DNA of 64,000 nt from JAGTVG01 sp965365275 (GTDB taxonomy: Bacteria; Bacteroidota; Bacteroidia; Cytophagales; Cyclobacteriaceae), in NCBI GenBank assembly GCA_965365275.1, contig CBDUBA010000006.1, positions 1 through 64,000 of the forward strand, read 5' to 3'. The first letter of the stretch is position 1. Every line of letters starts with the position of its first letter. Positions 44,299 to 51,683 of the stretch are shown here, piece after piece. Made by a program: the position numbers and the translations under genes. The notes under the pieces were generated by a model, which worked only from the letters and a program-made list of their open reading frames with translations, had not been told where the DNA came from and searched no databases.

Positions 44299-44751
44299 AT
44301 GAAAAACTCTATATATACGTTAATCTTTACCACTGGTCTTTTGTTATTCGCCTGTGAAAAAGAATGCACTTACCCTAATGATCTGACAGATCAGAGATAT
44401 TACGCTGATGAAATTTTCAATGATACCTTCGTCGATATTTATGGGAACTGGGAATTGACAGAAGTTACCGGGGGTATCCACGGATCAGGACATGAGCTGA
44501 ATTTTGATTTGCTGCAGATCAGAATGTTTGGTGTTTATACCTTTCTTGATGGAGGCAATGTTCTGGAGTATGGTAAGATCTTAATTGATGAGCAGACCCC
44601 AGACTATTTAAAGATAACTTTCAGTCCTGATGAAGATTCCGAAGTATTTTTCACTGATTCGGAAAAGGAAATAATATTTGCGACAAGCGACAATTTAATC
44701 CTTCAATCCCCGTGTTGTGATAGATTCAATTATCACTTTGAAAGGGAATAG
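44299..44751 (+). CDS. Small lipoprotein, lipocalin-like, unknown function
   Basis: The 150-residue protein has a lipobox at LLFAC (Cys19) followed by the Cys-containing linker EKECTYPND. The domain starts DIYGNWELTEVTGGIHG, the GxW opening of lipocalin-like lipoproteins, and continues LLQIRMFGVYTFLDGGNVL, which recalls NILDIRMRVYDYHTI in the protein at 5376. The C-terminus contains two adjacent cysteines (SPCCDRFNY). It is divergent from the ABC permease across 270 bp and converges with the lamin-tail gene. The function is unknown. Confidence 0.65.
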   Translation: MKNSIYTLIFTTGLLLFACEKECTYPNDLTDQRYYADEIFNDTFVDIYGNWELTEVTGGIHGSGHELNFDLLQIRMFGVYTFLDGGNVLEYGKILIDEQTPDYLKITFSPDEDSEVFFTDSEKEIIFATSDNLILQSPCCDRFNYHFERE

Positions 44752-44779
44752 GCTATTATGCTCTTATGCGAGCTCTTAA

Positions 44780-46030
44780 TTAATTATTACTTGCTGCGGG
44801 TGTAGGCGTGTTAAATTTCATCCAGGTATCTGCGCCATCAGGGCTTCTTCCTTCAGAAACATCCGATGTCTGAGCGCCAAAAGTATGTGAATCAATGAGC
44901 CGCCCGTCTTTATAGTATAAACTAAGGGTTTCGCCATTTATGCTCAACCTGAATTTCAGGTGGTTAGCTCCCTGTTCGGTATCACTGTCTGCCCAGAATA
45001 ACAAATATCCGCCTGGTTGGATGGTTGTTCTATCAGGATCATCACCGGGGATCCTGTCATCAAATGGATCCTCCGAATCACTAAAATAGAACCTGCCCAT
45101 GTCCACAGGTGTTGAACCCGCATTATAGATCTCTATCCAATCGTCATATTCATCAACGCCATCGGGATCGGCCAGGTTGGCTACATTACTGGCCAGGATC
45201 TCGTTGATAACCAGGTTTGGAACATCTCCTGATGTTATGGTCATATCGTAAGGGTCCAAAAGTGCATCGTCCGGTAAAAACACTTCCAGGCCATTTGTGT
45301 CGGTCAGTTTGAAATAATAATATAATTCTCCATCTGCCGACAGTGCCGGAACAGTAGTAGAATAATTAATATTATCACCGGAAGTCATTGTAAGGATTAC
45401 ATTAGGGCCATTATCTACGGCATATACCAGCTCAACTTTCGATACATTTGATGCTTCAGATATTTCCAGACCGAAATCTATATCGTTGCCTACCATTGGG
45501 ATTTCAGGAGTATAGCTGAATGATTTGAAGGAGGATACGGGCCGGTCACCATTGCTTTCATTTTTGGTAGCAAAGCCGGTTATTTGCCAGGCACCTTGTC
45601 CATCCGGGAATCTGGCGTAGGTTTCACCATCCATGGCCGGGAAAACGATCTGGTCTATAATCTTTCCATCCGGACGTTGTATTGTTAAGCTTTCACCTTG
45701 AGAAGAGAGCTTAAATGGTAAATTCAATCCGACACCCTGGTCGTCACAATTAAGAATCAGGAAGTTACCTGGTTTTACTATGTGTCCGGCTGGTAAGGTA
45801 TACATATTCAACGGGCTGTCAAACACTTTCCACCCTTCCAGGTTGACATCAGCATTCCCATAATTGTATAATTCGATCCAATCAGGATTCCCGGTCGAAT
45901 GAAGCTCGTTAAATGCAATTGAATCAGGTTGCTCAACGATTACCGGCGGATCGTATTCCTCATCAGAACACGATACAACACCCACAAACAATATCAATAT
46001 TACATAAATTACCAGTTCCCGCATCTTCAT
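44780..46030 (-). CDS. Lipoprotein with two lamin-tail domains
   Basis: The 416-residue protein has a lipobox ending VGVVSC (an alternative start two codons downstream gives the same signal). The first lamin-tail domain spans about 38-140 (IAFNELHSTGNPDWIELYNY, GKIIDQIVFPAMDGETYARF). A middle beta region (about 160-270) resembles an Ig-like spacer. The second lamin-tail domain is at about 273-400 (LVINEILASNVANLADPDGV, DDWIEIYNAG, RLIDSHTFGAQTSDVSEGR). Bacterial lamin-tail domains are thought to serve in surface attachment or in presenting partner enzymes and often occur with CotH kinases; a CotH-like protein is encoded at 1557, far from here. The gene is monocistronic. Confidence 0.85.
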   Translation of the reverse strand: MKMRELVIYVILILFVGVVSCSDEEYDPPVIVEQPDSIAFNELHSTGNPDWIELYNYGNADVNLEGWKVFDSPLNMYTLPAGHIVKPGNFLILNCDDQGVGLNLPFKLSSQGESLTIQRPDGKIIDQIVFPAMDGETYARFPDGQGAWQITGFATKNESNGDRPVSSFKSFSYTPEIPMVGNDIDFGLEISEASNVSKVELVYAVDNGPNVILTMTSGDNINYSTTVPALSADGELYYYFKLTDTNGLEVFLPDDALLDPYDMTITSGDVPNLVINEILASNVANLADPDGVDEYDDWIEIYNAGSTPVDMGRFYFSDSEDPFDDRIPGDDPDRTTIQPGGYLLFWADSDTEQGANHLKFRLSINGETLSLYYKDGRLIDSHTFGAQTSDVSEGRSPDGADTWMKFNTPTPAASNN

Positions 46031-46157
46031 AATTCAAATCTTTAAAAAATTATCTTATCATAAAAGGTGAATCCCCTCTACAAAAGAACGCCATTGTGAA
46101 CAAAATATTAAGGAAATGTTCCGAATTTGTTGATCCCAAAAGGACAATACACCTTAA

Positions 46158-46384
46158 TTATAGATTCAGGTAATGCGTTCGCCATGGATTTGAACTGTCC
46201 GGCAATAAATTATATCCCTGATAAATCTCCAGTTTTCCAAATCCCTTTTTGATGCATCTCTTAGTTTTGGATACCATTCAAGTGGTGTGCCGATCTCTCT
46301 GCCATCTTCTAATCATACGAAGACCATATCATTGGGAAACCAGACGCTGGTCACTTTAATATTATCTTTTGTTAAAGTACTCAT
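46158..46384 (-). pseudogene. Broken DUF2442 gene
   Basis: From an ATG at 46384 the minus strand reads VTSVWFPNDMVFV, then an in-frame TGA at the eleventh residue after VTSV, then LEDGREIGTPLEWYPKLRDA and DLENWRF. This is the DUF2442 pattern (strand, LxDGRxIxxPLxWFPRL, NWR). After RFIRD the homology passes to another frame as GYNLLPDSSNPW. One nonsense codon and one frameshift make it a pseudogene. It overlaps the 3' end of the DUF4160 remnant by about 23 nt, the usual DUF4160-DUF2442 operon arrangement, which resembles a toxin-antitoxin pair. Confidence 0.7.
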
Positions 46385-46599
46385 TCCACTTTTCTAAGAA
46401 TAATTCTTCATTCTCCACTGTTAATTTACGATTTATATAATTCTGTTGAATTGTAACCACTTGAAACTGCCTAAACTACTGGATTCAACCAAAATTTTGC
46501 ATAGCCATCACCAGATTCAATATGCACATGAGAAGGCTCAAATCCTTCATTACTAAAGAAGAAAAATCTAAAACCATCAACTCGCAATATAGTAGGCAT
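46362..46599 (-). pseudogene. Broken DUF4160 gene
   Basis: The minus strand from 46599 encodes MPTILRVDGFRFFFFSNEGF followed by EPSHVHIESGDGYAKFWL, an almost perfect DUF4160 start with the conserved MPT, FFF.S.EG.EP.H.H.E and AKFWL elements. A TAG stop follows NPVV. The sequence goes on as AVSSGYNSTELYKS in the same frame and, after a shift, as RKLTVENEELFLEKWNEYFN, the normal C-terminus. The gene has thus taken one nonsense mutation and one frameshift. It belonged with the DUF2442 remnant directly downstream. Confidence 0.75.
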
Positions 46600-46646
46600 C
46601 TTTAATTATTAAATGTACATTATCCAGTTGATAATGTATTTAATGC

Positions 46647-49600
46647 TTAAAATGATCGGGCATGAATCATAGCCCATAAATTATTTTGATAAGCTTCAAG
46701 TGCTTCATCAAAAAGCATGGCAGCTTCATCATTTTTCATAAGTCCAACAGATCCCAGAGCTTTGAGATAATATGCCTCGGAAACAGATTTGTTTCCTCCG
46801 GCAGCATTTTCTTCAATCCCTATACCCGATCCGGCCCGGCCTTTTTCCAGTTGTGCATCGCCTATAGCTATTAATTCCTTGTAGATCTCTTTCGCCTCTT
46901 CATCATTTCCCATTTTTTCATGTGATTTGGCCTGATAAAACAAAAGATCTGCCCAGGCTCTGGAATTCCTGGCATTCACGCTCATTGTATAACATTCTTT
47001 AGCTTTTGATTTTTTCTTTAATTTTTCATAGGCCTGTCCCATAAAATAATAGATCATGGCGTTCCTTTCATCATCCAGCGGCTTGCCTACTTCCAGGTTT
47101 TCCGGATATTCCATGGCCTTTTCAAGGAGTGATATGGCTTCGTTCGGCTGATCGTTATCTAATAATTCCAGTGCCTTTAAAGTATATGCATCAACATAAT
47201 GATAATAAATTACCCGGCCCCCTTCCCAGGTTCTGAAGTGGTGTTCTGTCAGCAGATCTATTGCCTTATCATAGTCTCCATTCAGATTATATAGCTTCAC
47301 GAGGCCTTTGGGTGCAGTGATATCCTCTTTTACTACATCCACATGTTCAGACATAATAGCTAGGCATTCTTTATAATCCTTCTCAGAAAGGTCATAATAT
47401 TGTTCAAGTTCTGCATACCAGATCGAATGGTTCGGGTCAATTTCAATCGCCTTCTTCATGTATTCAATGGCTTTTTCCATATTGTTTTCATGATAAAAAG
47501 CACCAAAGGCCAGGTTTCTCCATACCATACCAAACTGATCCTTCACCTTCAAAGCTTTCTCCCAGGCCGCTATTGCATCTCCTGGCCGCTTGTCGTAAAG
47601 TAAATTTCCCAGTAGATAATAGGGTAGTGCCTGGTCAGGATCCAGTTTAATTGCATTTTCAAGTACGTCCAGGGTTTCTCTTCTATATGGGAAACAATAG
47701 TCCACTGATAACTCAGCTGCCCGGTCTAAATGACTTTTTGCCATGTCCAACTGGCTTTTTTTAGTATAGAACCAGGCGAGATAATATTCAACCAGTGGAT
47801 TAACCGGATCTTCAAGTGATGACAGGATGCTGAGACCATCTTCCAGCATGCCCATGTTCATGTAATGCACAGCGATCTCCAGGTAGTTGTTTTCCACATC
47901 CTGCATATAGTTTTGCCATTCATCCATGGTAGATTTACCCTGGATCAGTTGCTTTTCATAATAGGCAGTGAAATTGATCGGATCGAATTCAATGAGTTTA
48001 TCAATCACTTCATTTGCTTTTAAAGTATCACCGGATTTTCTCAATAAAGCACTGTAGAATATAATGATCCGGCCATCCAGGTTATTTGTCGAATACGCTT
48101 TTTCAATATATTCAAGTGCTTTCTGGTAGTTCCCTTTTTTACTTTCCAACAAAGCCAGCTGGTAATATCCGGCTGAATGCCATGTATAATACCATGTCGA
48201 TTGTGAAAAATTCCGGTAAGCTTCATCCTCTTTCCCAAGTGCGAGCTGGGCCAGACCAAGGTAATAGAAAATCTCACCTTCCTTCGGTTGGTAATACCTT
48301 ATCCTGAGTTTTTCAGCTGCTTTCTGAAGGTATTTCTCGGCTTCTGTAAACTTCCACTGGTGCACTTTACGTATTCCCAGGGCAATATTTACACGATAAT
48401 CATCAGGTGATATTTCTAATGCTTTCATATAATAATCATCGGGATTATGCCCGGGCCTTGAGAACTGCTCGACAAACCTGCCAGTCAGATACAGGTCCTC
48501 CACAGATTCGATCTCATCTGGTAAGGCAGGTCTATCCTGCACATCAGGTAAATCCGGATGTTGTAATTTGTAGGGGGTATAGGATACCAGTTTATTTCCC
48601 TGCTTATCCTGAAGCTCGGTAAACAACTGATATTCATCTAAATTTTCTTTGCTTTTAAAGGTATTGGTATAAGGTTCGGAAGGATCTATGTTTATGATTT
48701 CAGTAACAAGGACCTCATCCCCATATTTAAGAATTGCCTTAGCTTCTTCAAAGGTTTGAGTGGTATTAAATCCATAGAATACTGTCTTTTCATCCCTCAT
48801 CTGGAGGGTAACCGATGCCTCCAAGGTAGCATTTTTTACAATTTCCAGATCCCGTATGGGATACCAGTAATTTTTCGCCTCTTTTACGCCATGTGGTGAG
48901 AACCAACCATAACCAGGCTGGTTGTTTGAAAAGGTTCCAGTCATTAGTTCCACATAAGCCTTACCATCATCAGTAAGTTTCCTCCTTGCATTCTGCCCCT
49001 GCAGCCCTGGTCCGAATTGCCATAGTTTGGAGGTTTTGTTTTGCACAACATCTCCAACATGAATGGTCCCGGCATTTGTCGCATAATCATAACCGCCAAC
49101 AAAGCCCTCTTTTCCCTGCCAGAAGAAAAAAGATACGGGATCGGGATGGTTTTTCCACCAGGTGAGGTCTACGCCGGATGTATAATCAATGCCTCTGTAC
49201 ACCTCGTGTGAGATTGGCCAGTGGGTAAAACTGGTGTTGCTGTGAAATACCCCGATCTCCTGGCTTGGCGGCCAGAATGTCCTCCAATTTTCATCCGATG
49301 TGATGGCTACATTAGCCCAGAAAAGAAAGTTCCGGGTTACTTCATTGGTGTTGTTCAGGCGGTATTCAGCTTCGATATATGAACATCCCGGACGAAGTGT
49401 AATGCCTATGATCCCCCTCAGACGTATATCCCGTTCAGTTTCCCCAACCCATACTGTAGCACTTCCATCTTCATTTTCCACCATATAATAATCCGATGGC
49501 ATCAGGGTTGTGGTCCTGTGGTGATGAGGGAAACACCATTCAATACCCCCGGATATCCAGGCTCCCAGGGTACCAATAAGGTCTGGTTTAATTACACTAT

Positions 49601-49937
49601 TCCTGTGGAACAATTCACGTCCGTTTGTCTTGTCGATAGCTGAAAAAAGTTTCCCACCAAACTGGGGAAGAATACTCACTTTTATGTATTCATTTTCCAG
49701 GTAAACCATGTTATAGGTCACCATGCTTAATTCATCCCCGAGATTTGTCTGGGCAGGGTAGGGGTACATATGTCCTGCAGCACCCTGAACACCCCTGCCT
49801 GTATAAAATATGGGGCTGAGTTCATCAGCTCCTTTCTGATAGGTAGGAATTTCTTCCTTTCCTTCATAGACTTTAACCTGGGCAAATGAAATTAAAGGAA
49901 CTGCTATTGCGAGGAGACAAAAAAATACTTTTTTCAT
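46647..49937 (-). CDS. Secreted DUF5107 and tetratricopeptide-repeat protein
   Basis: The 1096-residue protein has a signal peptide ending LISFAQ. Residues about 60-380 are a DUF5107 domain, a sugar-mutarotase-like beta sandwich: YLENEYIKVSILPQFGGKLF, ISGGIEWCFPHHHRTTT, FLFWANVAITSDENWRTFWP, GKEGFVGGYDYATNAGTIHV and LWQFGPGLQGQ. The GG(I/V)EWxFP and HHH residues may mark a sugar-binding or catalytic pocket. A beta linker (about 380-470) leads to at least ten TPRs (YRVNIALGIRKVHQWKFTEA, AYRNFSQSTWYYTWH, ALPYYLLGNLLYDKR, AIYYFMGQ-type helices) that fill the rest. DUF5107-TPR proteins are frequent next to carbohydrate-active genes in Bacteroidota. The enzyme role is unproven. It is transcribed alone. 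Confidence 0.8.
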   Translation of the reverse strand: MKKVFFCLLAIAVPLISFAQVKVYEGKEEIPTYQKGADELSPIFYTGRGVQGAAGHMYPYPAQTNLGDELSMVTYNMVYLENEYIKVSILPQFGGKLFSAIDKTNGRELFHRNSVIKPDLIGTLGAWISGGIEWCFPHHHRTTTLMPSDYYMVENEDGSATVWVGETERDIRLRGIIGITLRPGCSYIEAEYRLNNTNEVTRNFLFWANVAITSDENWRTFWPPSQEIGVFHSNTSFTHWPISHEVYRGIDYTSGVDLTWWKNHPDPVSFFFWQGKEGFVGGYDYATNAGTIHVGDVVQNKTSKLWQFGPGLQGQNARRKLTDDGKAYVELMTGTFSNNQPGYGWFSPHGVKEAKNYWYPIRDLEIVKNATLEASVTLQMRDEKTVFYGFNTTQTFEEAKAILKYGDEVLVTEIINIDPSEPYTNTFKSKENLDEYQLFTELQDKQGNKLVSYTPYKLQHPDLPDVQDRPALPDEIESVEDLYLTGRFVEQFSRPGHNPDDYYMKALEISPDDYRVNIALGIRKVHQWKFTEAEKYLQKAAEKLRIRYYQPKEGEIFYYLGLAQLALGKEDEAYRNFSQSTWYYTWHSAGYYQLALLESKKGNYQKALEYIEKAYSTNNLDGRIIIFYSALLRKSGDTLKANEVIDKLIEFDPINFTAYYEKQLIQGKSTMDEWQNYMQDVENNYLEIAVHYMNMGMLEDGLSILSSLEDPVNPLVEYYLAWFYTKKSQLDMAKSHLDRAAELSVDYCFPYRRETLDVLENAIKLDPDQALPYYLLGNLLYDKRPGDAIAAWEKALKVKDQFGMVWRNLAFGAFYHENNMEKAIEYMKKAIEIDPNHSIWYAELEQYYDLSEKDYKECLAIMSEHVDVVKEDITAPKGLVKLYNLNGDYDKAIDLLTEHHFRTWEGGRVIYYHYVDAYTLKALELLDNDQPNEAISLLEKAMEYPENLEVGKPLDDERNAMIYYFMGQAYEKLKKKSKAKECYTMSVNARNSRAWADLLFYQAKSHEKMGNDEEAKEIYKELIAIGDAQLEKGRAGSGIGIEENAAGGNKSVSEAYYLKALGSVGLMKNDEAAMLFDEALEAYQNNLWAMIHARSF

Positions 49938-50141
49938 AATTTATGGATTTAGGAAATCCCTGAAAGGTACATCAAAAAATAGGCTTCAGAAATCACTTGA
50001 TCATTTAACGCTTTCGCATAGAATCAGAATCAAGCTTTTCCTGATATGTACCTCTACAGGCTTTTAATAATCTGGTCTTAAATTAATTAATATATTTGAT
50101 TTTTAACAAGGAATTAAATCTAATCATCAATCTCCAATTCA

Positions 50142-50573
50142 TTAATCATCGGCCTTTATTTTTAAGGTTTTTATCAATGTATCCGGTGTCATAACCGGTA
50201 AATGGGAATATCTATAATCCTTTACATTCCTGGTAACTATCAAATCAATTCTTTTATAATCTGATGCAGAAAAATATTGAAGCGCATCTTCAAAATCTTT
50301 GAAGTCAGATTCCAGAGCATTCAAAACAGCATCCTCATCTACTTTCAGAATGTTAAGGATCCCGGCCAGGTCTTTTAAAATAGAGATGGTCATCTTTCTG
50401 CTTAAATGCTGATTTATCAGACAATATAAATTACTGAAGCACAGGGCAGAAGTATGGCCCTTGATCTTTCGATTTTCTATTAAAGAAAAGATTACCTCGG
50501 CACTATCTGAAAATGGTTTCCTATCTGTTAAATAGTCAATGATCACATCGGTATCAATAAATGCATCTGTCAT
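50142..50573 (-). CDS. PIN-domain ribonuclease toxin (VapC-like)
   Basis: The 143-residue protein has the PIN fold: the first acidic strand is AFIDTDVIIDYLTDRKPFSD (D7, D9 and D13 region), an acidic residue occurs in the middle (ESDFKDFEDALQYFSA), and the last reads RIDLIVTRNVKDYRYSHLPV. These acidic positions bind the Mg ions of VapC RNases, which cut tRNA or other RNA. Its ATG overlaps the TGA of the upstream antitoxin gene (ATGA, 50570-50573), so the pair is translationally coupled. It is the second gene of an operon driven from the operator array at 50823-50900. Confidence 0.87.
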   Translation of the reverse strand: MTDAFIDTDVIIDYLTDRKPFSDSAEVIFSLIENRKIKGHTSALCFSNLYCLINQHLSRKMTISILKDLAGILNILKVDEDAVLNALESDFKDFEDALQYFSASDYKRIDLIVTRNVKDYRYSHLPVMTPDTLIKTLKIKADD

Positions 50574-50821
50574 TTTTCATATTTTTTTGAAAGTGCTTTT
50601 TTCAGTTCTTTTTTGAAATCGTAATTATCGGGTACTTTTAGTGAACCCTTTAATGCTTTTAACTTTGGGGAAATATTCAGATCCTGTATGGGTTCATCCG
50701 AAATCAGAACCTTAAAATAGCTTTCTACCAGGTCTGACAGGCTGCGTCCTTGATTTCTGGCATATTTCTTAGCCTTATCTGCCAGATCTTTGTCGATACT
50801 CAGGTTAAGTCTGGAATACAT
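50570..50821 (-). CDS. Antitoxin of the PIN toxin, DUF6364/ribbon-helix-helix type
   Basis: The 83-residue protein begins MYSRLNLSIDKDLADKAKKY and continues ARNQGRSLSDLVESYFKVL, a short beta strand followed by two helices as in ribbon-helix-helix repressors of the DUF6364 type. The basic C-terminus (FKKELKKALSKKYEK) is probably the toxin-wrapping part. Such antitoxins neutralise the PIN RNase and repress their own operon through palindromic sites; four such sites lie directly upstream and the first starts 2 nt before the ATG. It overlaps the toxin gene by 4 nt. Confidence 0.82.
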   Translation of the reverse strand: MYSRLNLSIDKDLADKAKKYARNQGRSLSDLVESYFKVLISDEPIQDLNISPKLKALKGSLKVPDNYDFKKELKKALSKKYEK

Positions 50822-50822
50822 T

Positions 50823-50900
50823 TATGCGCATAATTGATTAACTAAATATACGCATAAATTTAAAATTGTGCGCATAAATTATAGCTATTTTATGCGCATA
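50823..50900. promoter_or_regulatory. Operator array of four TATGCGCATA-type palindromes
   Basis: Four copies lie in 78 bp: TATGCGCATA at 50823-50832 (perfect palindrome), TATACGCATA at 50847-50856, TGTGCGCATA at 50867-50876 and TATGCGCATA at 50891-50900 (perfect). Start-to-start spacing is 24, 20 and 24 bp, so the array is symmetric about position 50861. The outer sites are exact and the inner ones carry one or two changes. The first copy sits beside the antitoxin start codon on the minus strand, as expected of an autoregulatory operator for a ribbon-helix-helix antitoxin-toxin complex. Confidence 0.8.
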
Positions 50901-50951
50901 CTTATTTTTTTATCCGATCCTCGATTTTCTTCCAACCAATCAAAATCGGGC

Positions 50952-51389
50952 TTATTCCTGGCTTTCTGCAAAGGCCTTGAAGAGCTCAAGGTATTTAAAG
51001 GATTGTTTTTTGAAAGCACCGGGCATGAGAAAAGCAACTATTTTCATGAATCCACTGAATTGAAATTCATTTTCAGTGATATATTTTGTTTTTGTATCAG
51101 ACAGCTTTTCAAACCTGTTTTTCACAACATTAAAGACTCCTTTAGCCTCATAGGTTCCTGAGAATTCATCAGGAAGATTTCTAACTGTGATGGTTTCAAT
51201 CATTTCAACTTCGCGTTTACCCATTTTGAAAAAGAGCCTTGATTTAGCGCCAGGTTGCCCGGGTGTTCCGCTGATGTGCTCGAAACTTTGCAAGCCTTCC
51301 ATCCATTTCTTCAGATTATCTGCATTATCAAATAATTCGATGACTTTATCGATGGGTTTCTCGATTTCAATTTCGGTTGTGTATTTCAT
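50952..51389 (-). CDS. SRPBCC-fold (polyketide cyclase/START-like) protein
   Basis: The 145-residue protein begins MKYTTEIEIEKPIDKVIELF and shows the classical SRPBCC sequence: DNADNLKKWMEGLQSFEHIS at the helix-grip opening, a basic linker SRLFFKMGKREVEMIETITV, YEAKGVFNVVKNRFEKLSD, and a C-terminal helix (FKKQSFKYLELFKAFAE). Such proteins bind hydrophobic small molecules in a deep cavity. There is no export signal. Its upstream start lies 295 bp from the TypA gene and its end lies 52 bp from the vapBC-type operator array, so it is not part of that operon. The ligand is unknown. Confidence 0.85.
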   Translation of the reverse strand: MKYTTEIEIEKPIDKVIELFDNADNLKKWMEGLQSFEHISGTPGQPGAKSRLFFKMGKREVEMIETITVRNLPDEFSGTYEAKGVFNVVKNRFEKLSDTKTKYITENEFQFSGFMKIVAFLMPGAFKKQSFKYLELFKAFAESQE

Positions 51390-51683
51390 GGTTCTATATT
51401 TGGTTATTTACCCTGATAACAGGTTCATATGTATTCCTATATTATAGTTTTATATGCCGAATTAAGTAACGGGTAATCTCAAATATACTTAAATCTGGTA
51501 AAAAATCAGGCTAAGAACTTCACGGATCTTTAATGTACTAATCCTTCAGCAGCGTTGCGTGTTGTGCGTAATGTGACTGGATAATCCCGGTGAACCGGTT
51601 TTACCAAGGATGTCTACTAATTAAAAGGTGTGTTACAAATCCTCCCCTGAAATCCATTAGTATTATTATGCGGACAATTCAGA

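Larger units (their letters stand above)
46031..46646. other. Intergenic region with decayed small genes, 616 bp
   Basis: The stretch between the lamin-tail and DUF5107 genes has no intact gene. It holds a broken DUF4160 gene and a broken DUF2442 gene on the minus strand, listed separately. The part from 46031 to 46157 shows nothing recognisable and probably includes the promoter of the lamin-tail gene. Confidence 0.6.
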
